Part shown: piece by piece, positions 11,565-23,404 of the stretch
Numbering within the stretch: position 1 is the stretch's first letter
Layout: each line of letters starts with the position of its first letter
Assembly: GCA_022453515.1 (NCBI GenBank)
Contig: JAJNNY010000022.1
Location: 514,345 to 578,344 of the forward strand
DNA length: 64,000 bases
Source of the DNA: Astrocystis sublimbata
Taxonomy: Eukaryota; Ascomycota; Sordariomycetes; Xylariales; Xylariaceae
Direction of reading: 5' to 3'
Translations under genes and position numbers: made by a program
Notes under the pieces: model-generated
What the model was told of the DNA's origin: nothing
The model's database searches: none
What the model saw: the letters and a program-made list of their open reading frames with translations, nothing else

Positions 11565-14334
11565 ATGGGTGGAGAAAACGTCGAGGCCGAGTACCTATCG
11601 GTCGGAGCCAACAGACATACCGCCGTGGCGGACTGGAGTCGGCATGGACTGGTAGCTTTCGGAGCCGACTCCAACATCGCCTTGTGGCGCCCTCATGTAT
11701 GTACAATGTCCCAATAACAATAGCAAATGCTGATAATACACAATCAAACCAGGATGCACAGCCAAAAGGTGTCACAGCCCTGCTGTTGGGACACACAGAC
11801 AAAGTCAAGGCCGTCAAATTCCTGACCCGCGGCAAGGGCGAGGGCGAGGGTGAGGGTAATGGCGAGAGCCGAGATGCACGTCAACAGACATATCTCCTCA
11901 GCGGCGCCGACGACCACTGCATCAAGATATGGGAGCTCTCGGCAGACGGAAGCTCGGCGAAGTGCATCCAGACGCTCGAGGAGCACACGGCGGCGATCAA
12001 CTGCATCGCCACTTTGCACGAGCGCGAAGGCGGAAACACAAACTCGAACCCCAGCACCGCCATCTTCGCCACAGGAGCCGCCGACGCCTCGGTCCGGACA
12101 TGGGCTTTTGACGGCCGAGAGGCGCGCGTGCTGCAGACCATCAGCCCCAAGCCCAAGTTCTTCCCTCTCGCCATCGCCCTCAGTAGGCTCGAAGCAGACG
12201 CCGGTGAGACCCTGGTCCTCGCAGCGGCTGGGACGCGAGACATTGTGCAGATCTTCGTCGCCGAGACCATGTCGAACCCCGAATTTCACCTGCAGGCCAC
12301 GCTGACGGGCCATGAGGGCTGGATCCGCTCGCTGGATTTCACCTGGGAGCAGAAGCAGAAGAAGGAGGGGGAGGATGGCACAAACCCGGATCTCCTCCTT
12401 GCCTCGGCCAGCCAGGACAAATACATCCGTCTCTGGCGCCTGCATCAAGGGAAGGAGCTGCCCGCCGCCTCCGCCTCCAACGCGGACCCGTCTCTCGGCG
12501 CCTACCTGCCCGGCAAGTCGCCCTCCAACAAGGCGCACAGGCTCCGGGCGGCCGCAGGAAAGGAGTTCACCGTCACCTTCGAGGCGCTGCTCCTCGGCCA
12601 CGACGACTGGATCTACAGCGCGAAGTGGTTTACGGCCCGCGACACGGGCCGCCTGCAGCTGCTGTCGACCTCGGCCGACAACACCCTCGCCATGTGGGAG
12701 GCGGACCCGACCTCGGGGATCTGGGTGACGAGTGTGCGCCTCGGCGAGATCAGCCGGGAGAAGGGCGCCACCACGGCCACGGGCAGCACTGGCGGATTCT
12801 GGACGGGCCTGTGGTCTCCCGACGGCACATCGGTGACGTGTCTCGGACGCACCGGGAGCTGGCGCGTGTGGGACTACGACGCGGCGGAGGACCAGTGGAC
12901 GCCGCGCGTGGGCATCAGCGGGCACACGCGGGCCGTGACGGGCATCTCCTGGGCCAAGAACGGCGAGTACCTGCTCTCGACCAGCGCGGACCAGACGACG
13001 CGGCTGCACGGGCGCTGGGAGCCGAGCGGCACCTGGCACGAGATGGCGCGGCCGCAGATCCACGGCTACGACCTCAACTGCATCGACTCGCTCGGCGGCA
13101 CGCAGTTCGTGTCGGGCGCCGACGAGAAGCTGATGCGCGTCTTCGACGAGCCGAAAGCCGTCGCGAAGCTGCTGAACCGTCTCTGCGGGATCCCATTCGG
13201 AAGCGGCGACGATGACAAGAACAACAACAACACCGTCGAAGCCATGCCCGACGCCGCCAACATGCCGGTGCTGGGGCTGTCGAACAAAGCCATCGAGGCG
13301 GTCGACGACGACGTCGAGGTCGACACGCCCGCGAACCCGGAGATGGCGGACCGCGAGGCGCTGGACCCGGGCACGACGGTGCGCAAGTCGGCGCTCGAGA
13401 TCGACCACCCGCCGCTCGAGGACAGCCTGTCGCGGCACACGCTGTGGCCCGAGACGGAGAAGCTGTACGGGCACGGCTACGAGATGTCGTGTCTGGCCGT
13501 GAGCCGCGCGGGCGACCTCATCGCGAGCGCGTGCAAGGCGAGCTCCGTCAACCACGCCGTCATCCGCCTCTTCGAGACCCGCAAGTGGACCGAGGTCAAG
13601 CCGCCGTTGACCGCCCACGCCCTGACGGCGACGCGGCTGAGGTTCTCGCCGGGTGATAGATACCTACTAAGTGTCGGGCGAGACCGGCAATGGGCCGTGT
13701 TCGAGCGAGAACAAGGCGGCGCAGAAGAAGGTGGCGAGGATACCAAAGAATCATCACCGCCGAGCTACAAGCTTCTTCAGGCGAACCCGAAGGGCCACAC
13801 GCGCATGATCCTCGACGCCGCCTGGGCGCCGTCGTCGACGGGGGCCTCGGTCGTGTTTGCTACGGCAGGCCGTGACAAGTCTGTCAAGATCTGGCGCCGT
13901 GGAGAAAAGGAGGAGGTGGAGGGGGCGGCGGCGGCAAGTATAGCGTGCATAGCTACGATAACGGAAACGCACCCGGTGACAGCCATCGATTTCCTGGCTC
14001 GTCCGAATAAGGAGGGGCAGCTCGTGCTCGCCGTCGGCACCGAAGCTGGCAAGATCTCGATTCATTACCTAGACCCAACTTCCCTTGCGGCATCTTCGAG
14101 TTTCGCACTGCAACCCGAGTAAGTGAATCCCTCCAACCTATTCAGGGGGACTTCGGTTTCGATTTCCTCGCCATCATTACCTATCTGCAGCCGGACTAAC
14201 ATTAATATAGACTATGTCTTGCAAGACCCGTCGTACAGCTTGCATGGAGGCCGCAAACCGACTCAACCGAGTTGGCCGTGGCAGGATCCGATGGTTCTCT
14301 CCGAGTGTACCGCATCGCAGAGACGGGGCCATGA
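11565..14334 (+). CDS. ELP2: Elongator complex protein 2 (WD40 protein)
   Basis: Elp2 is the twin WD40-propeller scaffold subunit of Elongator, the complex that modifies wobble uridines (cm5U derivatives) in tRNAs. I read three exons: 11565-11696, 11753-14118 and 14211-14334, giving 873 residues. The start at 11565 opens MGGENVEAEYLSVGANRH and the first blade, ending IALWRPH at the donor GTATGT. Intron 2 has GTAAGT, a CTAAC branch site and TAG, and removes an apparent stop at 14120. The last exon then supplies the final blade with VVQLAWRP and GSLRVYRI. WD-type strands are frequent (IKIWEL, VRTWAF, IRLWRL, WRVWDY, VKIWRR), and the length is close to known Elp2 proteins. Intron phases join perfectly. 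It is convergent with the minus-strand gene at 14760. Confidence 0.93.
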
Positions 14335-14759
14335 ATTCACGAGGACATTCCCTGCGCTCTTCGTTCGTAATTGTACTGGAATTTTTTAAAAAAAGGGTCT
14401 AATCTTTCCGGACAAGAAGCCGGCTTGTTCATGCAACAACTGGCACCAGCCATCTCCAAAACACGTCACCGCGTGGTACTCATACCGCGAGATGTTATCT
14501 CTGATCCATATTTGCGCTCATCCCAACACGCCCATCACTTTTGTTGTTGTTGTTGTTGTCCTCGAGTGCCGTCCACGGAGGATGTACATGAACGGCTTGC
14601 TTCGTGTACTAATTAAACATTACTCAATTATCGTGTCGTTACATGCCCTGGTAAGCGGGCATCTGTTTCCCTGTTCTTGACGCAGACAACTTCGACGAGC
14701 AAGCCCCCCTTCTGGCTGCCTAGGTCTCCGTTACAAGCCATGGTACGGTTTCATGGTGG

Positions 14760-15219
14760 TTATAACTCGCGAACGATCTCGGTGGTGGTGGAAACGAGGG
14801 TGGTGGTGGGATCGGCGGAGTCGAGGGAGAGGGAGAGGGCGGTCTTGGCGGTGGCGATGACGGTACTGGCGCTGCTCTCGCCGCCGTTGACGTAGAACCA
14901 GGCGCGGTTGATGATGAAGAGGATGTGCTGGGGCAGGTAGAGGATGGTGGCGATGGAGCCCATGGCGCAGATCAGGAAGACGACGGACCCTGTCAAGTTG
15001 TCAGCCAGTCAGTCGGTTAGCTAGCCAGCCAAACATTGTTGGTCAAGATGGGGGTGGGGAGACGAAGAGAGCGGATGGCGTACAGAAGATGAACTTCTCG
15101 GTGGGCTGGAACATATAGACGCCAAATGTGACTTCGATCTGGTACTGCTTGAGCGACAGCCAGCGGCCGAAGCGCTGCAGGACCGACTGGTTCTCGGGCT
15201 CCTTGGTGCGCCACTCCAT
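14760..15219 (-). CDS. Serine palmitoyltransferase small-subunit-like membrane protein
   Basis: Proteins of this family (SPTSSA/SPTSSB-like in animals, Tsc3-like in role) bind and stimulate serine palmitoyltransferase, the first enzyme of sphingolipid synthesis, in the ER membrane. Two exons, 15219-15084 and 14989-14760, give 121 residues, with donor GTACGC and acceptor CAG. The N-terminal half has the family-like run RWLSLKQYQIEVTFGVYMF followed by PTEKFIF. The second exon begins WSVVFLICAMGS and forms a hydrophobic helix ending near LPQHILFIINRAWFYV. The polar C-terminal tail is Ser/Thr-rich. The intron splits the codon for the Trp that follows FIF. The assignment is by family signature, not by known function in this organism. 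Confidence 0.8.
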
Positions 15220-17025
15220 GTTGGAATGATTCTTGTTGTAGTAGTATATTTGAGATGATTCCTCGCGATCGCGGGTGGTTCGGGTGTCGCGACAGCCCTG
15301 GCGAGATGCGAGATGCGAGATGCGAAGATGGAAGAAGGATAGTCGGCCGTGTGCCCTTCTCGATCGGAGGTGCGAGGGCGTAGTTGCTCGCGTGCCCCGT
15401 GTGATGGATGTGTGGTAAGTACTAACTAAGTAGGTATGTTGTTGGTCGGTCCAGCTAGTCCTGATCTCGGGGCAGAGTCTGGGGGCAAGGATGAATGTCG
15501 GATACAGATGATGGGCTCGATTGATGGCGGTAGGTAAGTACCTTAGTAAGTACCTGCTCGATTCTAATGGGCTGCCCGTCAGAGGGACGCGACCCCTAAT
15601 GGAATTACCTGTTTCGGACGGGCAGCTTTCCGCATGGCATTGAGTGCCCACCCAGGTGAGTGGGCCAATCCCGATGGGCTATGGCTCCCGACTCCCGGCC
15701 CACGAGCAGCCCTCCCCCCCCCCCCACTAGCGCTAGGTACCTAAGTATGGACGCTAAAGTTCCAACCATCGTAGACACCCGAGACACCCAATGCCGGATT
15801 CAACACCAGAATGTCCCAACAGTGAAGTGCATTATTCTCAAGCAACAATGGATAGCGAGATCACTTGATCTGATTAGATCGATCATGTCATATATGGTGA
15901 CAAACATGATGACCGCAAATTATCAATGCTCGCTTTGTATCATCTTCTCATAACAGCATCGTCGGTATACAATTATGCTCGAGGTTGAATACTTACTTGG
16001 TCGTGGACAGCATCAAATCAACAAGTACTCATGAACCCCCTTTCTGACTTGAACAGGGTGGCGATATCAAATGAACCAGATCATAAACGTATGCAACCGT
16101 CTCGCCCACGAGCATCAATTAGGGGTTGCAGACCGCCATGAACACATGCCGACAAAACCGTGGTGTTGTTGCGTTGCAACCATCATGGATGTCATGTAAC
16201 AACTCAGCTGATGACTAACACCCCCGGATGACCAACACGGAACTGTCGCCTTGGGACGTAGCCAATATTTCATTAATAACCATGGCTGTGAACCTCAAAT
16301 TCAGTTGGATCAAGGTTCGGTAGACCGAAGCGTGGTATTCGAGGTGTCGTGGCTCTCATCTCGCTTTTGCATTCAGCTTGATACCCACGCTCGAATGATG
16401 TTGACTCTAGGACCTGATCACCCATTTTCAAATCAGTTAATTTGACAAGGTCAAGCTGTTTGTTCATCATAGCCTACCTGCTCTGCAACCTTCACCCCGA
16501 CCACCAACTGCAAGGGAAATAAGATTGAAATGAATTCAACGGAACGACTTCCAGCTTTCAGCTTCGATCGAGGGGTCGATCGTTTCTGTAAGTGCCGATT
16601 CGATATCGCTAGGCTGCCTCTTTCCCCTACGAGGACTATCCACGACTATTGATTGACTGACAGACTCAACAGGACACGAAATTAGGTAATAGAGCCCGAG
16701 TGCAACTATCGCCATAGAGTCGGCGACTGGACACCGCCGACCAGGCCCCAGTCAGAGCCCAACCGTCCTATGTCGACGGGTCATCTTTCAACCCTCGTGT
16801 TGCAGATCAATACTTGATCAACCTATGGGTTCGAAGAAATGTGCCTCATACCGCGAATTGGGGGAGTCTTGAGTCGAGGAGGAGAAGGCACATGCAACTT
16901 TGGTCGCCTGGGAGATATAAAAGCAGAATCTCATCCACCCTCAAAGATCTGAAAGAAGGTGTCCCATCTTCAAAGGCAACTCTACTTCCCACACACAAGT
17001 CCCTATCACCAGACCATCATCCAAA
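15220..17025. other. Intergenic, no gene seen
   Basis: I see no supported ORF between the SPT small-subunit-like gene and the secreted-protein gene. It contains a run of 12 C at about 15715-15726 and several TAGGTA motifs. Its right end holds the promoter of the gene at 17026. Confidence 0.6.
16916..16923 (+). promoter_or_regulatory. TATA box of the secreted-protein gene
   Basis: TATAAAAG lies 103 nt upstream of the start codon at 17026. It is a close match to a TATA box at a sensible distance, and TATA promoters are common for strongly regulated secreted-protein genes. Confidence 0.65.
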
Positions 17026-18016
17026 ATGAAGAACCTCGTCCTCCTCGTGCTTTTTCCCCTTTCCGCGCTCGCCAGCAAACTCACTGCGGCCTTAGAGCCC
17101 ATCCAGGTCTCAGAGCCCACCCAGGCCCTGGAGCCTCATGCTCTGCAAGAGCGTGACTGCGTGTCGTTCATCTCAGCACTGACTCTCCAGCCACTTTGCT
17201 GCGGTATGTACCTAACCATTCCAGTTACTCATCACCCTCCTTCGGCAAGCTCTACCTAGAGACATGAATCACCCTAGCGATCATTTATCTATACCCCCGA
17301 GCCACCTACAAGCCCACCACCCTAAGCGCCTCCTTCACACCATACCACCCCCCTACTGACCAACTACACAACAAATCAAAGACGAGTCCACGCACTCCCT
17401 CTTCTGGACCAGCAAGCTCCTCAACCTCGGCATCTGCTGCCTCCTCGGCGAGATCCTCGACGGGCTGACGTGCGCCGCGGCGCCGCCCAGCCCCAGCGCC
17501 GGCATCTGCTCCGGCGAGGCCGTGTGTCCCCAGAAGAGCGGCGCCGACCTCGGCATCCGCTACGGCCACTGCTACGTCCTCGAGGCCCTGGGCGGCCTGT
17601 ATCTGGGCCACGACTACGCCGCCAAGTACGAGGTGCAGGGCGAGAACCCGGGCGTCGTCTTCCGCGTCTGCGCCGACAACACGGCCGCCTGCAACGCCAC
17701 CGTCGGCGCCCTCGTCGGCGCCAACGACACCTGGTGGATGCAGGACCAGATGGGCGATCCCGCCTCGACGGGCTTCGGCTGGCTGGGCGGCGCCGGCGAC
17801 TTGTCGGTCCAGGACAGCCCCGATGCCGCGCTGCTGGTCGCCGGCTCGTCCATCTGCTTCGGCGGCCGGTGTGCCGTGTGCATCAGGTTCCCGCCTGGTG
17901 GCGCCCACGCGCCTTGTCCCCTGAGTCCCGGGCAGTCGCATCTGGGGGTCTCGAATAATCCGAATAACTGCCAGTCGTTCTATTGGCAGGAGGTCAGCTG
18001 CCGGTCTGAGAAGTGA
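17026..18016 (+). CDS. Secreted cysteine-rich protein, function unknown
   Basis: Two exons, 17026-17203 and 17382-18016, give 270 residues; the intron has donor GTATGT and acceptor AAAG and joins in phase. Residues 1-17 (MKNLVLLVLFPLSALAS) are a clear signal peptide. The rest has 17 cysteines, including CC pairs early on (LQPLCC, NLGICC) and later single Cys in GHCYV, RVCADN, SICFGGRC and AVCIRF. No catalytic motif or membrane segment is visible. The paired cysteines recall hydrophobins, but spacing and length (270 against about 100) do not fit. The exon is very GC-rich. A TATA box stands upstream. It may be a cell-wall, adhesive or effector-like protein; I do not recognise the family. Confidence 0.75.
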
Positions 18017-21000
18017 TTAGGGTTTTGTTTTCTCAAGTATTGCGAATCTTGGGTTTGGTTGTGATTTGTGTCGGCCGGAGGCGGATTTCGTGGGACGGAT
18101 GGGAGATGGTAGGAGGGGACAGGGAAATGATCTGGTGGACGGTGATTATAGCCGGACGTTCCTGTGATGTTGGGATTTATTCGACGAGCACACTATTATG
18201 GGCAAAACACGACTATAGGCAAATGCGGGCTTCTAGGGGAAGATGTAATTTTCACGATTGGTTCTATAGCTAATAATTTCGATTCTACCGATATTGTGAA
18301 ATGGAGAAAATGATTGCTATTTCTGTCGGCGATCATGGCAAGGCCATATGCCGCGCCTTCTCCCCCCTTTTCTTCTCCCGACTTGGACTCGGTTCTCGGT
18401 CTGTATTAGTGGCTGCTCTGCAAAGCTATAAAATACAGTTCCCATAGTCCGTCCAGCCGTCCCGAGGCCCTCTTTGTCGTCGTCTGTTGACGAGGATTCG
18501 CCGAGTCTGGCCGTCAAGTCATTCCACACTCGGCCGGCATAGCCTCCATGTCTTGCAAGGAATTGGAGAAGCTTTGAGATCCTTCGCATCGTCTGTTGGT
18601 GAGGTTCGTTTGTCGTGCGCTATTGTCGGCGACTGTTGGGGGCCTTGTATGCCCCCTTACGGGACTGTCATGTCTAATTTTGTTTATCTCGACCTTGGTT
18701 AATGGCTTGAACCTCGGGTATAATTGCGTCAGGAAGCCCATGATCAGACTGATGTCGAAGTCACCCACCCGATACTGTGTGCTGAGCGGATCAGGGGTTA
18801 CACCTTGTGGTTCCGGATATGCATGGCTGCAGATATGGCCGTCTATATGACTAGCGGGCCCCGGAGCTCGCCAAGGAGCTGTCTATTGATGTCCTGTGAC
18901 GATGGAGAAAGTGTTGTCAGTCACGTCGGTGATGTTGCGTGGGTGTGAAGAGGAAGCAAAGCAACTCACTTGATGTGAAAAAGCAGACCATGAATATATT
19001 GAATTCTTGAGGAACTGCTGGCAATCATAATGGGGATCGAACATAGGTTCGCGCCATGGAATCGAGCGTGTTGCCCAACCATCAATGTAAAGCTGTTTGA
19101 TGGATGATAGTTGAAATGCTGATGAAGTAGTGCATGATGTGATGAGTATGCTTTCGTTATTGATGTATGATACTGGATAAATCCTAGCAATGACTGGTGC
19201 GATGGTGAGAACCAAGCAAGATGGGATAGAGGGGATGGAACCGATAGATAGGTGGACAGATGGATAGATGGAGTAGATGAGGAGAAATGAGATGGGAGGA
19301 GAAGAGAGGAATGCAGAGAGACGGGGGAGACGGAAGGTTTATATACTCGGGGGGAGAGGGAGACATCAAGGTAGCAGCAGGCACCAAAACAACAATCATC
19401 GCATGACGCGGTCTATGTCGTGAGCATCGATTGACGTATCTTCGTTATACCTCAACGTCCAAGTGATCAAAGCGTCGCTCGTGAAGTTTAAATCGTGAAC
19501 CATAATCAAACTCAACTCACTACGGGCTTTCCATCTACTTGCCAGAATGCGGACAGGAGCAGCCGATCATGCTGTATTACGCGACAGGAAGGAGACTCGC
19601 ATTGACACATGGGTGAACACGAAGGATAAACTATGTTCAAACTCAACCCAATAGGGGCTTCGCGTCTATTTGCCAAAACAAGGACAGGAGCGAATGGGAT
19701 ATTGACTTTCCACTACGCGGCAGGGGATTCGATTCGACTCGACTCGACACGACACGACGCAACACAGCGCGGCATGAGTGCATGGCAAAATCAAAGCTGT
19801 CCAACCTTAATTCGAAGCTTATCTTAAAGCTTACCTTACACCTTACTTTCAACCTTATTTTTACCAGTCCGGCCTCGTCATCGCATATAGCTACCTGCTA
19901 GCTGCCTAAGTGACGAGGAACGTCATATATCATGTGCGAGATCGCAGCCTGCAGCAACTACCTACCTCCTACCCATCCACGCAGACTTACACGGAATGTC
20001 TGTCCAAACACACACAAGTACCCTCACCCATACACCGAACGGAGCGTGCGAAGCTGAAGCTCGTGAATGACAGATTCCTACAAGCTACCTACCTACCTAC
20101 CCAATTCAAAACCATGGTACCTTCTTACCTTCTACATCATGAGCTAGCCCACTCCGCTCCCCCTTTCCTCCCCTTCCCTTCCCTTCCCTTCCCTTGCCAT
20201 TACAACGTCCTCGGTAATCCAAAAAAAACGTTACCTGGGTAAATAACCGAGTAGATTTTGACGTACGCATAGGCAGCCAGGTATGTAAGTACCAAGGTAG
20301 ACACACTCAGGTAGGTGATCAAGAAAATGACGAAACAAAAAAACAACGCATTTATTTCATTACGTACTTACCTACGTATCCATAAGCCACCCCATGGTCA
20401 AAGTAGTAGTTATAGGGACTTGTTACTTAGCTTCCTTCCCCTGTAAACAAACAAATAAGTAGACGGCGCAATCACGCTTGGTAGGTATATAGATGACTTG
20501 GAATCCTGCCATCCATCTACTATCCCCAATCACCTCGATTGGCATACTTGCACAACAAACATCTCCAAGTGTCTCCTCACCAGCTATGTGGCTGCTACCC
20601 AGACTCACGCACGTATCCTTTGCAAAGGTATTCCGAACAATAAAGGTATGCTAACATCACATCACAACACTCAAGTATCAGTAACAGTCCAGTCCAGTCA
20701 GCTAGTCTGTCATTCAGGTATTCGAACACTGCATTATATTTAGGCGCGAAAGCTGATGCAATCCAATTATGCGCAACCGCCGCTGTGCTTCTCTTGCTTG
20801 CCTGCTTGCTTCCATCCACTGTCTGGCGTGTGCGTGCGTGCGTATGCTTATATGTGTGGGCGTGGGAAAAAAACGCTATGCTACGGTACATGAACAGCTA
20901 GCCGTCTCACTCTCCGCCCATCCGTCCGCCTCAGAGGAGAACCAACTAGCTGTACTAATAAGCAAGTGAGTAACTAGTAAGTGAGCAGATGTTGATACCT

Positions 21001-21669
21001 CCCCGACGCCTACTAATGTAATGTAATATAACGAGGTGCAGCCCCGATGATTGATTATGATTGATGAATCCATCAGGCAGCAGGGGCTTGAGCTCGTCAA
21101 GATTCAGATCTATCGCACCCCCTAATCCGATGACCGCAAAAAGGCGCAAAAAACAAGAATCCCCAATGGGATAACGCCTCTCTCTGTACAGGTCGCAATC
21201 AAAACACTTTCCCATGCACAGGTTTCGCTAGTTCAATGCGTTCCTCCTGGGCACCAGGACGAGAAATCCTCCCAAGGTGTCATTAAACAGGCAGGTGATC
21301 GGGCTTCATCAAGTAAAACGAGTCGAATACCGTTTTGGTACAAGAATCGAAAAGAACCACCAATGCATCGGAGCGTCGCTAGCCACCTGGAAGTTGCGTT
21401 TGTGTTGTAGAGGTTGCTCGAGCAAACCAACGCGGTGGGTGTCCAAGAACCCGTGTGCCCAATAACCCCAGTCGCAGTGGGATTATACGGGGCGCGGGAA
21501 TGCCAATCGCGTAATTGTCGAATAGGCCAGGGGAGAAAACTCGAAAACGCTGGGGACATGATGCTCAGGGAACGTGTGCTATATCGACGCCTGAACGCCG
21601 CCCATTTCTTTGGATATGTTTTGGTCGTGGAACATAAAACTTTCATTGTCTTTCGTCGCAGTATTCTCG
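18017..21669. other. Intergenic, 3.6 kb
   Basis: No supported gene. It contains several minus-strand ORFs of 60-110 codons at 18880-19400 with donor-like sites but no recognisable protein, a CCTTC-type tract at about 20165-20196, and clusters of ACCTACCTAC/TAGGTA motifs (for example 20087-20102). Confidence 0.55.
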
Positions 21670-23404
21670 TCAGATCTCTATGGTTTTCATGCCTCCTTCC
21701 AAGTCGTCTACGTGGCCATTTATGAGATCCGCCTCGGCTTTGGAGAGGGGGGAATCCTGGCCGTTAGCCATGGGCTTGTCGTCCTGCTTGGTCGCTAGCG
21801 AAGCGCTGCTCTGTACCCTGGGAGTCTCAACCTCAACAAGCTTGTCTGCTTTGATTCCATTGGTAGCGATTTTGGGCTCGGAAGTTCCCGACTCCTCCGC
21901 CACTCGCGAAAGCGCACTGGGTTTTCCGAACCCAGCCCGAGCGGGACTCACTAACGGTGATGGACTGCTCAGTCGTTGTAGGGTTCTCCCGCGGACATCA
22001 CCGTTGGCATCGACGGGACCGGTGTAAGGAGAGCCACTCGGGGACGCGGTACCACTCCCCGGTACGCCGGATCTACGCTTTGCCGCAGCCTTGGCAGTCC
22101 GCCCATTCTTCTGGTCCATTCTCCATCGTAAAATATCGAAGTATGATGGCTCGACGCGGGTTGTCTTGAATTCGCGTAGTTTGAGATCGTTGGTGTCTTC
22201 GTCGACGAACCACTTGGCACTGTTCAAATCGTCCGCTAGGATGGCGAGGAACGCGCCCCATGACCTGGCTACGACGTACTTGGTATCGTAGTCTCGCCCG
22301 AACAAGATGATTTGTCCCCAGGAACCAGTTGGGCCAGGTGCTAGGTCTACGGCCAGGTTGTTTCCGCCCCAATCTCGCACAAGAGGGATCCAGGCCGGGT
22401 GTGCGTACGCTCGCTGAATTGACCCAGCAGGAACACAGTCTTGCCGAGCTTGAAGGTCTTGCCGCCATGAGCCCTTCTGGGAGCCGGGGGAACCTGGCGC
22501 TGATCGAGATGAGGATGCCTCACCACTGCCACCAAAGGCTTTGGAAGGAACAGCAGGCTTCACAACCGTAGTCTCGAGAAGGTACTGCTGGTTTACTCTC
22601 CTCCACTGGTCCCACTCTTGCACCATTTCCTCGCAGTCGAGAAGCATACCGGAGAAGACGATACCGGTAGGATTGCCACCGCGCTCCTGGCCGTCGTGAA
22701 TCATGAGGGAGTCTCTCAGATCCTGGGGCAAGGAGCAGTCGAGCTGGTGCTCGAGCTCGTTGATGTCATTGTCTGTACAGCCTTCGCAAAGCTGGTCGAA
22801 AAGTTCGGGGTAGTTCTCTTCGGCCCATCGATCTATGCGCTTCCACGAGTGGCTCACGGGTGGTGCTGGGGGGGTGCCATCGGCAAATGATTGCATTTGA
22901 ATGTCGCCAGGACTGCTCACGGTTTCGAAGCCATCGTCTCTTGAGCTGTCCCTCCGGGCGTTCATAGATCTCAAGCCCGGGGAGTAAGGCCCGCCGAGGC
23001 CGGGTGACATGGGCGATGCAGAAGGCATACCGGCACCCATATATGCGGTTCCATCTGGATTATTAGATAATGACCGGCCAAACTCATCCTGGTATGGAGA
23101 AGTGATATCAGCGCGTGATTCTAAAGCGGTGGCAACCGATGTGAGTGTGCTTTGGCGGTTTAGAGGCACGTGGCGACCTGTGCGATGAGGAGCATCATAG
23201 TTCGAGTCTGCATATCGAGGTTAGCCTACTTGACTGAATAGCCCTTTTTTTCCATTTCGGCGGTCTGGATGCCTACGTCGGTCATAACTGGTCATAGTAT
23301 GCCAAAACGAGCGGAATGCTGACCCTAGGTTGCTACGAAGAGGAGCGATTAGCTTTTTCTGTTCATTTGGTAAGCTGTTGGCTACCATGGAACACTTACG
23401 CCAT
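21670..23404 (-). CDS. KNR4: KNR4/SMI1 cell-wall synthesis regulator
   Basis: Knr4/Smi1 proteins coordinate 1,3-beta-glucan synthesis and cell-wall integrity signalling at sites of growth. Three exons, 23404-23400, 23332-23277 and 23207-21670, encode 532 residues. The first exon is only ATGGC (5 nt) before GTAAGT. Exon 2 then gives NLGSAFRSFWHTMTSYDR, the conserved fungal N-terminus, and exon 3 continues SNYDAPHRTGRHVPLNRQS. The SMI1_KNR4 domain follows a Ser/Pro-rich linker and includes ENYPELFDQLCEG, GCTDNDINELEHQL and LPQDLRDSLMIHDGQE. The C-terminal third is disordered and Ser/Pro-rich, usual for filamentous fungi. All exon joins are in phase. A long 5' region (23405-24240) has GGT-rich repeats. 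Confidence 0.92.

Noticed and set aside
11744..13618. Long minus-strand ORF (about 620 codons) opposite ELP2
   Set aside because: A shadow of a GC-rich coding exon. Its product is a low-complexity Arg/Val/Leu/Ala mix, and ELP2 explains the DNA.
17026..18016. Hydrophobin
   Set aside because: Cysteine spacing and length (270 residues) do not fit the eight-cysteine hydrophobin pattern.
18883..19400. A minus-strand gene with donor-like sites
   Set aside because: No recognisable protein, poor codon use, and no consistent splice model joining the ORFs.
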